Shown here: in pieces, positions 9,132 to 18,490 of the stretch
How the letters are laid out: every line of letters starts with the position of its first letter
How positions within the stretch are numbered: position 1 is the stretch's first letter
Origin: an uncultured Clostridium sp.
GTDB lineage: Bacteria > Bacillota > Clostridia > TANB77 > CAG-508
Reading direction: 5' to 3'
NCBI GenBank assembly: GCA_948465565.1
Contig: CAOJXR010000001.1
Coordinates: 372,001 to 436,000 of the forward strand
Length of the DNA stretch: 64,000 bases
Position numbers and translations under genes: made by a program
The notes under the pieces: generated by a model
Told to the model about the DNA's origin: nothing
What the model saw: the letters and a program-made list of their open reading frames with translations, nothing else
The model's database searches: none

Positions 9132-9380
9132 TTATTTATCTAATTTCTTATCCACCACACCAAGTTCATTTACACTATATACCCTACCATCTTCTTTATT
9201 GATAAGTTGTATATCAAAATTACATCCCTGAATAAAGTTTATTGCTGTTTCAAATGTTATATTACTATACTCTGTTTCATAATTTGATACCGTATTCTCT
9301 GCAACTTTTAATTTATCTGCTATATCAATTTGTCTCAATTTATTTAACTTTCTTATATTCCTTAATATCATTCCTACCAT
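9132..9380 (-). CDS. Small XRE-family DNA-binding protein
   Basis: About 82 residues with one helix-turn-helix (RQIDIADKLKVAENTVSNYE) and a short C-terminal extension mentioning no other domain. The start is set at ATG 9380, with a weak GGGTGAT upstream; GTG 9389 is an alternative. It stands alone between the higBA promoter and an exported protein gene. It is likely a local transcription regulator; its target is unknown. Confidence 0.7.
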   Translation of the reverse strand: MVGMILRNIRKLNKLRQIDIADKLKVAENTVSNYETEYSNITFETAINFIQGCNFDIQLINKEDGRVYSVNELGVVDKKLDK

Positions 9381-9424
9381 TTCTATCACCCATTTATATT
9401 ATGATAAAAATAATTAAAAAAATA

Positions 9425-9462
9425 AAGTGTCATTTTCTGACACTCTACTTCTTGTGCATTAT
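9425..9462 (-). repeat. Repeat copy A; its dyad also works as a terminator
   Basis: A 38-nt stretch closely matching 11733-11771 (shared core GACACTCTACT, then TGTG and ATTAT). On the minus strand its dyad AGTGTCA/TGACACT is followed by TTATTTTTTT, so it probably ends the transcript of the exported protein gene at 9477. Confidence 0.6.
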
Positions 9463-9476
9463 CCTGAGATGATTTT

Positions 9477-10283
9477 TTAATCTGCTTTTTCTGCATTCAA
9501 TACAAAAACTTTATAATCATCAAAAGCCACATCTTTATAATTACTATCTTGTGGATATGCTACATTAACATACACAGATTTACCATTAGCCGTTGTATTA
9601 TCATAATCATAGCCATTTACATAACCAACAATCTGATTATCTTTATAAAACACTGTACCAACAGCAACATTTCTAATTGATTTACTATTATTGTTTTTGA
9701 TTTCTACAGCTATATGTTCACCAGTATTATTGGCTTTAACTTCATAATTTCCAATAACACTATCATTAAAATTCCAACTACCAGAAAAACTAAAATCAAA
9801 TTCATATTTTGGATATTGTGCATAATTTTCTTTATATCCCCAATTATGCACATATGTTTCGCTATTCGCTTCTATACCAAAATATTGGTTATTGCTTGTT
9901 GCTTTCTTCATAAATGTATCATTCGCATCTTTGTAAATTGTTGTTATTTCTGAAATATGAACTGGCTCATCATTATTATTAACTACTTTCATAACAAAAT
10001 CACCAGCTTTTGTCATTCCTACATATTCTATTTTAATATTTTCTTTCAACTTTTCTTCACTTGTTTTTTTACTGGAATCTTTTTGAGTATCAGCATATGT
10101 TGTACCTGTTTCTTTTTTGTTTTTATTCTTATTTCTCTCTAACTTTTCCTCAAGCTTGCTTACTTCACTTTCAGCATTAGTCAACTTCTTATTAGTACTT
10201 ACAAACAAACACGCAAACACAATAGTACTAATAACTAATAATACAATAACTAATACATACCACTTTTTTAATAATTCTTTCAT
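9477..10283 (-). CDS. Membrane-anchored exported protein with coiled coil and FxLYD-like region
   Basis: 268 residues. One membrane segment lies at about 9-28 (VLVIVLLVISTIVFACLFV), then a short charged coiled coil (about 32-60) and an extracellular part built of two similar beta-rich halves. The second half (VAVEIKNNNSKSIRNVAVGTV, then KDNQIVGYVN) has the pattern of FxLYD-type domains. A GGGAGAAG ribosome site precedes ATG 10283. No enzyme motif is visible; a surface-binding or structural role is the most that can be inferred. It sits between two copies of a short repeat together with the next ATPase gene. Confidence 0.7.
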   Translation of the reverse strand: MKELLKKWYVLVIVLLVISTIVFACLFVSTNKKLTNAESEVSKLEEKLERNKNKNKKETGTTYADTQKDSSKKTSEEKLKENIKIEYVGMTKAGDFVMKVVNNNDEPVHISEITTIYKDANDTFMKKATSNNQYFGIEANSETYVHNWGYKENYAQYPKYEFDFSFSGSWNFNDSVIGNYEVKANNTGEHIAVEIKNNNSKSIRNVAVGTVFYKDNQIVGYVNGYDYDNTTANGKSVYVNVAYPQDSNYKDVAFDDYKVFVLNAEKAD

Positions 10284-10366
10284 TTTTTACTTCTCCCTTT
10301 ATTATAATATAGGAATATTATACATATACTTACAATATTTTACAATATCTCCTATACTAAAAAAAT

Positions 10367-11659
10367 CTATATACAAAATACAGCATACACAGGAACCAAC
10401 TTAATTCCATTCTCAAATCCAAAATTCTTCTCGGAAATTCTAACAGCATACTTTGGATTATATTTCTTCATATATAAATCCAAGCTTCTAGACTTAGTAT
10501 GCACACTACTTTTAACCTCAATTGGCACAATATCCATATCCTTCTGGATCATAAAATCCAATTCAGCAATACCATCTGACTCCCAATAATACAACTCATA
10601 CCCTTTTATTCTAAGCTCATTTGCAACATAATGTTCAGTAAGAGGTCCCATAGAAATCATTGTTGGAGGCTCACTCAAATCTATCTGATATAAAGGATAT
10701 CTAGCCTTATTAACAAATAGTCCAACATCACTCATATATAGCTTAAACGAAGACAAATCCTTATGCATTTCTAAAGGCATCTCAGCATTAGCCTTATACA
10801 CCTGATTTACAATTCCGCTATTTTTTAACCACAATATTGCCTCACCAAATATACTAGAAGTTCCCCCCTTAGAAATAACTTTATACTGAAATTTTTGATT
10901 ATCCTTTGCAAGTTGTACAGGAATTGAAGCAAATGCAGAAATTATCCTATTAGATAAACTATTATCTGCATACTTTGTCATATCTCTCTCATATGATGCC
11001 AATATCTCAGCTTGAACATCCAAAGTAGAAATAACCTTTCCTTCATCCATATACATTTTAACTACCTCTGGCATTCCACCAACAACCAAGTAAGTCCTAT
11101 ATAATTTCAAACACAATTCATGAATATCTTTATCCATTCTCTCATTATTATCAAAATGTTTCTCAATTTCACAAATCAGATTTTCTCTCCCCAAAGCAAT
11201 CAAAAATTCCTTAAAAGACAAAGCATACATATTCATCATCTGAACTTTTCCAACTGGAAAAGAATAATCTTCCCTATTAATTGCAATACCTAATAAAGAA
11301 CCAGCCGCAATTATATGATATTCTGGCGCATCTTCACAAAAGTATTTAAGTGATGTTAAAGCTCTTTCATTTGCTTGAATCTCATCAAAAAAAATCAGAG
11401 TCTTCTCTGGAACAATTTTTTCTCCATAAAACAGTTCCAACTTATTAATTATATACTCTACATCTATACTCTCTCCAATTTGTTCACAAATTTCCTTATT
11501 CGTTTCAAAATTCACATATATTAAATTATCATAATATTTTTTTCCAAATTTCTTTACAATATAAGTCTTTCCAACCTGTCTTGCTCCATGTATTATTAAC
11601 GGTTTTCTATTCTTTGAATCTTTCCACTTTATCAATTTTTTTATAATCTCTCTTTCCAT
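10367..11659 (-). CDS. AAA-family ATPase with DUF4143 domain
   Basis: 430 residues of the common AAA_14/DUF4143 family. Walker A is HGARQVGKTYIV (about 21-32) and Walker B is TLIFFDEIQ (about 84-92). The C-terminal DUF4143 part contains the nuclease-fold pattern IAELDFMIQ ... VPIEVKSS (D, then E-x-K). AGGAGGTG precedes ATG 11659. These proteins are frequent in accessory regions. Their substrate is unknown; they have been compared with archaeal-type ATPases and restriction-like nucleases. The gene has no partner gene in an obvious operon. Confidence 0.88.
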   Translation of the reverse strand: MEREIIKKLIKWKDSKNRKPLIIHGARQVGKTYIVKKFGKKYYDNLIYVNFETNKEICEQIGESIDVEYIINKLELFYGEKIVPEKTLIFFDEIQANERALTSLKYFCEDAPEYHIIAAGSLLGIAINREDYSFPVGKVQMMNMYALSFKEFLIALGRENLICEIEKHFDNNERMDKDIHELCLKLYRTYLVVGGMPEVVKMYMDEGKVISTLDVQAEILASYERDMTKYADNSLSNRIISAFASIPVQLAKDNQKFQYKVISKGGTSSIFGEAILWLKNSGIVNQVYKANAEMPLEMHKDLSSFKLYMSDVGLFVNKARYPLYQIDLSEPPTMISMGPLTEHYVANELRIKGYELYYWESDGIAELDFMIQKDMDIVPIEVKSSVHTKSRSLDLYMKKYNPKYAVRISEKNFGFENGIKLVPVYAVFCI

Positions 11660-11732
11660 AGAACACCTCCATAATACAATTTTATCTTATAAGTCCAAAA
11701 AGATCAAGTATGCAACATACTTTTTCCAACTT

Positions 11733-11771
11733 AAGTGTAATTTTTTTGACACTCTACTACCTGTGTATTAT
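11733..11771. repeat. Repeat copy B
   Basis: Second copy of the 9425-9462 repeat (about 33 of 38 positions agree by eye), here upstream of the DUF4143 ATPase. The 271-nt gap 11660-11930 otherwise contains only a small dyad AAGTATG/CATACTT near 11706-11722 and the terminator of the next gene. Confidence 0.55.
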
Positions 11772-11893
11772 ATATCATATCACAAAATTCCTGTATTTTT
11801 AATATGAATTTATCACAAAATTCCATACATCTTGTAGTTCAAATATCACATTTTCCTACAAATAGCCACTCTAATTCATTTAAATAAATCCAA

Positions 11894-11927
11894 AAAAACC
11901 AAACAATTTTCCAATTGTTTGGTTTTT
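11894..11927 (-). terminator. Terminator of the capsule locus
   Basis: AAAACCAAACAATT paired with AATTGTTTGGTTTT around a short loop, immediately past the stop of the large glycosidase gene on the minus strand. Confidence 0.88.
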
Positions 11928-11930
11928 CTT

Positions 11931-14900
11931 CTATCTCCTATTCTCTTCCTTCCAATACTTTGCATTCTTCACTCCAGAAACAATCGCACCAACTAACGCA
12001 ATTGCAACTATTCCAAAAGCAATTCGTTTCCATCCAGCCAAAGGAATATCCACTTCCGCGATAGTAACATCCTCAATTTTCTCCTGGCTATTTTTTTCTG
12101 TAAGCTCTGCACCAGACCCAACCTTACTACCCAAAAACGCCTCATAACCAGAAGTAACAGTAACTGCTCCCGTCTCAACATCAATATCCTCAACCTTTTT
12201 ATTCTCACTAGACATACGAATTGTCTCAAGAATATACGCAATTACCTCATTCTTATCATAAGAATCGCTTGCAATTACTTCAATCAAACTAATCTGATAA
12301 CCTAACGGATTCATGACAACAAACTTAGAATTATTCTCAATATTATAATCATTATGCAACTTCTCAAACTCAACACTCTCATTCAAAATTCTAGAATTCT
12401 TAACCGCATACCAAGTATTATTCTCACTAACCAAATTATTCTTCAAAGCTTCCATATAACGTTTATCAGCACTATATCCCGCTTCAAAATTATAATAGAA
12501 ATTATTAAATAACTTTACATCAAACTTTGTATCAACAATACTACCAAAAGAAATTATCGCATTATCCCCCTTTTGGTTAACAAAATAATTATCACAAACC
12601 TGAACATTCTCAAAACTCTCATCTGCAAAGTCTCCAGAAATAGCAATCATATTATCCATTCCGATAAACATATTATCACGAATTAAAACATTTTGAGCAA
12701 TAAATGACTTATCATCATTTTTAATAGCAATTCCTGATTTTCCGCAATTTCTAAATATACAATTATTAATATTAATATTTGAAACTTGCTTATTCAAAAA
12801 TATAGCTGTATCATCTATATTTTCAAAAACACAATCAAAAACAGCAATATTCTCATTGTACATTTGATTTGTAATCAAACATGACTCACTACTATTAGTA
12901 AATCTTATACCAGAAATATTCAAATTAGAAACAAGTTCAATAGAACCATTTATTACTGGCATATCTCCATCGTCATAACTAGAAATTGTAACATTCTTTT
13001 CCATAGCTCCCATCATATACCAATTCAAATCAATATTATACCTCTCACCAGATTTAAACAAAATCTTATCACCAGCATAATATCTAATCTTGCTAGCATC
13101 ACTTACATTCATCGGTGAATTCTTAGAAAGTCCATCTCCATTTCCATCTGGAGAAATATAATATTCTTTATTACTCTCTATATAATCCACTATTCTAAAC
13201 TCAGCAATAACCGTATTTCCAGCCTTATCAGTAGCAGTCACCACATATGAACCCACTTCAATAAGTGTATCACCATTATTAAATTGAATAGCTTGTCCAT
13301 CTTTTGTAGCTACAACTGACTCCAAATTTTCATCCACAACATTTATTGTAACTGGTTCCATCTCATCAAATCTATCATTAATTCCAACAAATTCAGGATA
13401 AGTCTTATCAATCCAATCAACAGTAATACTAACTGACTTTTCTACCCCATATAATCTATATATAAAGGTAAAAGAACCATTCTCCGTAAATGTATGAGAT
13501 GATTCAGAAATCATCTCCACTTCGCTTGAACCGTTTAAAATAGCAATAACATCTTGGTTTGTTAAACCTTCCGTAGAATATGTAACACTGATATTAGAAT
13601 ACTGTAAATTTATATCTGCAAACGCATTCGCCCATCCAATCAAATAATATGCATGCAATCCTTTACTTATAATTAATCCATTTTTAATCGGATTTGTTTC
13701 TATCACACTATTTATATAACTTGATTTTTCATAATAATCTTTTGCAAATTCTGCTATCTTTTTAGGATAAATAACTTCAACATCTGGATTAGTATTTATC
13801 TTACCATTAAAACTTTCAATTCTTAAATTTGTAGCATCTAAATTAACATTCTGCACATTCTCTGCTGTTATAGTAACTAAATCTTCAAAAGCATATCCAA
13901 TTGTATTCAATGAATCTAACATACTGCTAACTTTTACTTCTTCAACTTGTAATTCTCCTCTTTGATATGCATCTAAAATTAAATTGCCAAGATTAAAATG
14001 CTCTTTCATTTTAGTAATAGCCTCATTTTCTAAAACTTCTTGCCCATTATTCAAACTTTCCATATATGATTTTAATTCATTTACCCTGCTTTGTATCCTT
14101 ATCATTGAAGTACATGAATTTAATTGTTCTGAATAATTATTTAAAAATTTATTATACTCTCTACTTGCTGTATTAGCAATTGCCTTATAAAAATTAACTC
14201 TATCAATATTTTTTAAGTAAACTGGAGATGTAGTAACTTCTAAAACACCATTTGTATTTTCTATTTCTTTACCATATACATCATATGCAATAAAACCATC
14301 ATAATTTAAACTAATAACATCACCTGAATTCTTTAACCAACAAATTGCAACTGGACTTCCATCCTTATCATAAATATGAAACTCGAGCCTGTGGTCTATA
14401 TCTTCTATACTTCCTATATACTCTGCACCATTTGTGTTTTCATAGTAATTCTTCATTGCATAATATGATTTCTTAGGTTTATAATCATTAGTTAACAATC
14501 CAAATTGTTCTGAACTATCATCATTCACAGCTGTAGACCATAAATTATATAAAATCCTTAAATTAATTTTATCTTCTAAAATAACACTCTGCTTTATATC
14601 TATATCAGCTTGTTCCTCTTCTGTATTTTTTTTAGAATCAACCCCATATTCTGTAATATTTAAATAATAAAATCCCCCATATTCATTTAGTATCTTACAA
14701 TGTCTATCTATCTTTCTTTTCAACTCCTCTACCCCTGTAAATGAATATGGATGCAAAGAGTAATTATTACTACCAATATAATTATCAAATTTCAATAACC
14801 TTTTGTAAAAATCTTCTGACGTAATAAAAGAGTTCGTATTCTGCTCTTTATTATTATTTGTAGATGCAATATTAAGTTTAAATTTGTTATCATATTTTTC

Positions 14901-15773
14901 ACTAATCTTTGCAACTAAATCAATATACCAATTTATCTGTTCATCAGTAATATATCTAAAATTAGGTTCATTTATAATCTCATACTCAACAATAAATGGA
15001 TATCTCTTATTTACATTTTCAAGTTGATTTACTGAATTTTCAAGTTTTAAATCACTATCTATTCTGTTACTTTCTCCTTTATCTCCATCAATAACAGCCA
15101 GAATCTTTATTCCAGCATCATTAACCTCACTAACCCATTTATCATACTCTTTCTTTTCATTTATCTCACTTTTAGCACAAAAAATATTATGGTAAAAATC
15201 ACCTCTTACATAATTTACACCCAAACGTTTTAAAAAAGGTCCAGATTTATTTACTTTTTCAAAATTACCATATCTATAATGAACAGTAACTCCATTATTT
15301 TCCAATTCATCTAAAAATTGTTTATTATAACTTTTGCAATAATAAACTACTTTATGAAGTTCCTTAACCATTTTTCTATTACAAAAAAATTGAACAGTAA
15401 CATTATTCTTTCCTTCTTCAACTAGCTCTAATTTTCTAATGGATTCATTTTGATGAATAATATAAATTGTAGTTACACCATTTATATTAATTTTTAATTG
15501 ATATTCCTTGTCATTGTTATACTTATCAATATAAATTTTAAAATTAGTCAAATCATCAAAATATACATCATCTAGCATAATATTGTAATTATTCTCTAAA
15601 GTAATATCTATCATATCTAATAAATTGTAAATTTTTTTATTTTCTACAATTTTACTCATCTTTATATAATTATTCTTATTTTGTAGATTTTTCACATATA
15701 TTGTGGGAATACAAAAATATACTCCCAGTAATACTATACTTAAAATTAAAATTAATTTTAATTTATTTTTCAT
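11931..15773 (-). CDS. Giant anchored glycosidase/beta-helix protein of the capsule locus
   Basis: 1280 residues. An N-terminal signal/anchor (about 5-24) is followed by a TIM-barrel glycosidase resembling clan GH-A/GH39: EIINEPNF carries the acid/base Glu and NITEYGVDS the nucleophile Glu. A beta-sandwich of the type that follows GH39 domains comes next. A helical middle and an Ig-like stretch (about 780-870) lead to a right-handed beta-helix beginning at YYISPDGNGDG and rich in N-x-N-x-C/F-x-N rungs. A C-terminal membrane segment with a basic tail closes the protein. It probably sits on the cell surface and trims or releases the polysaccharide, as PslG does in Pseudomonas. Base composition changes along the gene. 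Confidence 0.75.
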   Translation of the reverse strand: MKNKLKLILILSIVLLGVYFCIPTIYVKNLQNKNNYIKMSKIVENKKIYNLLDMIDITLENNYNIMLDDVYFDDLTNFKIYIDKYNNDKEYQLKININGVTTIYIIHQNESIRKLELVEEGKNNVTVQFFCNRKMVKELHKVVYYCKSYNKQFLDELENNGVTVHYRYGNFEKVNKSGPFLKRLGVNYVRGDFYHNIFCAKSEINEKKEYDKWVSEVNDAGIKILAVIDGDKGESNRIDSDLKLENSVNQLENVNKRYPFIVEYEIINEPNFRYITDEQINWYIDLVAKISEKYDNKFKLNIASTNNNKEQNTNSFITSEDFYKRLLKFDNYIGSNNYSLHPYSFTGVEELKRKIDRHCKILNEYGGFYYLNITEYGVDSKKNTEEEQADIDIKQSVILEDKINLRILYNLWSTAVNDDSSEQFGLLTNDYKPKKSYYAMKNYYENTNGAEYIGSIEDIDHRLEFHIYDKDGSPVAICWLKNSGDVISLNYDGFIAYDVYGKEIENTNGVLEVTTSPVYLKNIDRVNFYKAIANTASREYNKFLNNYSEQLNSCTSMIRIQSRVNELKSYMESLNNGQEVLENEAITKMKEHFNLGNLILDAYQRGELQVEEVKVSSMLDSLNTIGYAFEDLVTITAENVQNVNLDATNLRIESFNGKINTNPDVEVIYPKKIAEFAKDYYEKSSYINSVIETNPIKNGLIISKGLHAYYLIGWANAFADINLQYSNISVTYSTEGLTNQDVIAILNGSSEVEMISESSHTFTENGSFTFIYRLYGVEKSVSITVDWIDKTYPEFVGINDRFDEMEPVTINVVDENLESVVATKDGQAIQFNNGDTLIEVGSYVVTATDKAGNTVIAEFRIVDYIESNKEYYISPDGNGDGLSKNSPMNVSDASKIRYYAGDKILFKSGERYNIDLNWYMMGAMEKNVTISSYDDGDMPVINGSIELVSNLNISGIRFTNSSESCLITNQMYNENIAVFDCVFENIDDTAIFLNKQVSNININNCIFRNCGKSGIAIKNDDKSFIAQNVLIRDNMFIGMDNMIAISGDFADESFENVQVCDNYFVNQKGDNAIISFGSIVDTKFDVKLFNNFYYNFEAGYSADKRYMEALKNNLVSENNTWYAVKNSRILNESVEFEKLHNDYNIENNSKFVVMNPLGYQISLIEVIASDSYDKNEVIAYILETIRMSSENKKVEDIDVETGAVTVTSGYEAFLGSKVGSGAELTEKNSQEKIEDVTIAEVDIPLAGWKRIAFGIVAIALVGAIVSGVKNAKYWKEENRR

Positions 15774-15839
15774 TATTACTTCCTAAAATAAAAATTAATA
15801 TTTAGGTTTTGAGAACCACCTATAAACCAATATAACTAA

Positions 15840-17375
15840 TCATAATTTTATTTTATTTGTCAAAAAAGATTTAAATGTATTTGCAAAATACTTAAAAACG
15901 TCATTCTTTCTAAAGAAAAAATAGATAATACTATTAGGTACCACCATGCATATCAACATATTAATAAAAAATTTTTCCAATACAGATGTTATCATCGTAT
16001 TTATACTCAAAGATAATATATATGTAAATACAGATATCATGATAAATAAAAGAATATATTTGACTGTCTCTATTATATATTTTTTATAATTTCTATTAAA
16101 TAACTTATTATATACTAATTTAGGGTAACTATAGCACCATAACACTAAACCACTTATTATAGTACCTATAAACACACCACATAAACCAACAAGTTGTACT
16201 AATATTATTGAAAATATTATATTTAACACTGCTTCTAATATTGGTACATATCTATCTTCATAAAAAATACCCGCTGCATCCTTAAATGCTGAATAACTAT
16301 TTCTCATCATTTTCTGAAAATAATTGAATACTAGTACATATATAACTACTGAAGGTAATACATACTCACTCCCTAACCATAACTGTACAAATATTTGAAT
16401 TAATACTAAAATTGATGTTCCTGAAAAAGTAGCTATCCAAAAATTAGCAAACCTTATTCTACAAAAAACTTCATAATTCTTTTTCTTATCACTTAAAACT
16501 AGCAAGTGTCCTATACTAGGAGTTATAGCAGAAATAGCTTGACCAAACAAATTAGTAACTGAACTAATAATCAAATAATAATTAGAATATAAGCCAACCA
16601 CTGCCAATCCCAAAAACTTAGAAATAATCAAATTATCTGTACTATTTGTAACAAATCCTCCAATTTTATGGAAAAATAATGATTTAACTTTTTTTATAAT
16701 TTCTTTTTCTATTTTTTTATCTAGCCTACTATTGTTTTTTTTCTTTAAATACGAATATTTATTATTTACAACCAAACTAATGATTATATTTTCTGAAATT
16801 CGCATAATTATCTTTATGACTAAATACACATAATAATTTTTGGTGATATATAGACATGTTATTTGTAAAAAGTTCATTACTACTAAATACACTATATGAA
16901 CTATATTGATAATATAATTCTTTTGGTCAGCATATAATATACTTCTTTTATAACTTAATAAATATGAACATACTATATCTATAATAAACATGATAAATAC
17001 AAATTTTATATTTATGCCTACATTAACTTCTTTAATAAAAAACTGTACAAAAGGCGTTATGCAAATTCCCAAAAGTAATACAACAAAAGCTATAATATTA
17101 TACGTTTTCTTATAAAAATTCATTAATGCACTTACTATATCTCTATCATCATTTTCTAATGGTCCATATAAACTATATATAATTGCTGTTCCTACGCCCA
17201 TTTCCACTATTCCTAGTAAAGATATAATATTTGTAAATAACCCATTTATCCCCATATATTCAATTCCAAGAATTTCAATAAATAATTTCTGTGAAATTAA
17301 GCCTATTACTATTGCTGAAAAATTACTTACAATTGTAAAAATGAAATTTCTAATTGAACTTTTAGTTCTGCTCAT
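15840..17375 (-). CDS. Wzx-type polysaccharide flippase
   Basis: 511 residues, about 12-14 membrane segments, of the oligosaccharide flippase (MOP/PST) superfamily. The N-terminal region IEILGIEYMGINGLFTNIIS, with G-x-x-x-x-G-I-N-G-L-F, is characteristic. It should move the lipid-linked repeat unit across the membrane. GGAGG lies just before ATG 17375. It follows the GT4 gene by 11 nt in the same operon as the Wzy-like polymerase. Confidence 0.87.
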   Translation of the reverse strand: MSRTKSSIRNFIFTIVSNFSAIVIGLISQKLFIEILGIEYMGINGLFTNIISLLGIVEMGVGTAIIYSLYGPLENDDRDIVSALMNFYKKTYNIIAFVVLLLGICITPFVQFFIKEVNVGINIKFVFIMFIIDIVCSYLLSYKRSILYADQKNYIINIVHIVYLVVMNFLQITCLYITKNYYVYLVIKIIMRISENIIISLVVNNKYSYLKKKNNSRLDKKIEKEIIKKVKSLFFHKIGGFVTNSTDNLIISKFLGLAVVGLYSNYYLIISSVTNLFGQAISAITPSIGHLLVLSDKKKNYEVFCRIRFANFWIATFSGTSILVLIQIFVQLWLGSEYVLPSVVIYVLVFNYFQKMMRNSYSAFKDAAGIFYEDRYVPILEAVLNIIFSIILVQLVGLCGVFIGTIISGLVLWCYSYPKLVYNKLFNRNYKKYIIETVKYILLFIMISVFTYILSLSINTMITSVLEKFFINMLICMVVPNSIIYFFFRKNDVFKYFANTFKSFLTNKIKL

Positions 17376-17386
17376 GTATCCTCCAT

Positions 17387-18490
17387 TTATAATCTATATT
17401 TTTTTACTAATTTGTTATAAAATTGAAAAAGTTTATAAGACTGCTTCTCTATATCAAATTTTTCACCATCTACCACACTATCTATATTTTTTTCTCTACT
17501 ATCTTTCAGCAAATGTTCCTTAATTCTATCTCTCCAAATATCTACCTCTAAGGGTAGATATTCTATCAAATCCGAAATTTTAGTCTCTTTAGGTACATTT
17601 TCTGACGCAATACAATATAGTTTATTTAATTGAGATTCTATTGCAACCATTCCCAAACCTTCGCTAATAGATGGAAAAACAAACAAATCCATCATTTGAT
17701 AATAATCACTTATATTATATTGTGGTTCAATCATAATAACATTGTCTTGTATCCCATATTTATTTATTCTAAATATTAATTCGTCTTTTAACTTTCCTGT
17801 TCCTATAAAAAGTAAAATAACACTTCTATCTTCTTTTATTATATTCTCCATTACATCAACTATAAAGGTATGATTCTTTAAACTCTCATATCTTGCAATA
17901 TACCCAACAATTTTCCTTCTCTCTAGTCCCATCTTATGTATCATTCTTTTTCTATCATCTTTATTAAAAACAAATTTATTGGCATCAATACCATTATATA
18001 ATTTTTCAAAATTATTTAATCCATATGATTGTGCAGCAGCATCGCTACAAGCAATTTTTTCATTTGATAATTTTTTAATCAAAAACTTTTGAAATATTCT
18101 TTTAATTTTAGTTTTTTTATCATCTGCAACTAACATCTTAGTATGAATATGCAATATTCTCACTTTAATTTTAGCCATCTTGGCTGCTATTAAAGGCAAA
18201 TAGCTATCTATACCTAAATTAATATGAATAATATCTATATTTTTCTCTCTAATTACATCATAAATTTCTTTAATACATTTTCTCTTGTTTCTAACATTAT
18301 AATTAATTCGAATTATATTAAATTTGCAATTTTGCAATTTTTTATAACACCCTTCATCATAATCTCCTGAATATAACAAAAATAGTTCATATTTCTCTGA
18401 AAAACAACTATTAGAAAAAAAATTTATTAACAGTTGTTCTGTTCCTCCTGATGCAATATTATAAATCACGAACATAATCTTTTTTTTCAT
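17387..18490 (-). CDS. Family 4 glycosyltransferase
   Basis: About 367 residues, GT-B fold. The N-terminal glycine loop is NIASGGTEQLLINFF. The acceptor side has IDIIHINLG and VRILHIHTK. The C-terminal donor site has GYIARYESLKNHT and SEGLGMVAIESQ (the E-x7-E motif). The start is probably ATG 18490 (MKKKIMFVIYN); an in-frame start at 18502 adds four residues. It overlaps the end of the polymerase gene by about 32 nt, which suggests coupled translation. It should add one sugar of the capsule repeat unit; donor and linkage are unknown. Confidence 0.88.
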   Translation of the reverse strand: MKKKIMFVIYNIASGGTEQLLINFFSNSCFSEKYELFLLYSGDYDEGCYKKLQNCKFNIIRINYNVRNKRKCIKEIYDVIREKNIDIIHINLGIDSYLPLIAAKMAKIKVRILHIHTKMLVADDKKTKIKRIFQKFLIKKLSNEKIACSDAAAQSYGLNNFEKLYNGIDANKFVFNKDDRKRMIHKMGLERRKIVGYIARYESLKNHTFIVDVMENIIKEDRSVILLFIGTGKLKDELIFRINKYGIQDNVIMIEPQYNISDYYQMMDLFVFPSISEGLGMVAIESQLNKLYCIASENVPKETKISDLIEYLPLEVDIWRDRIKEHLLKDSREKNIDSVVDGEKFDIEKQSYKLFQFYNKLVKKYRL

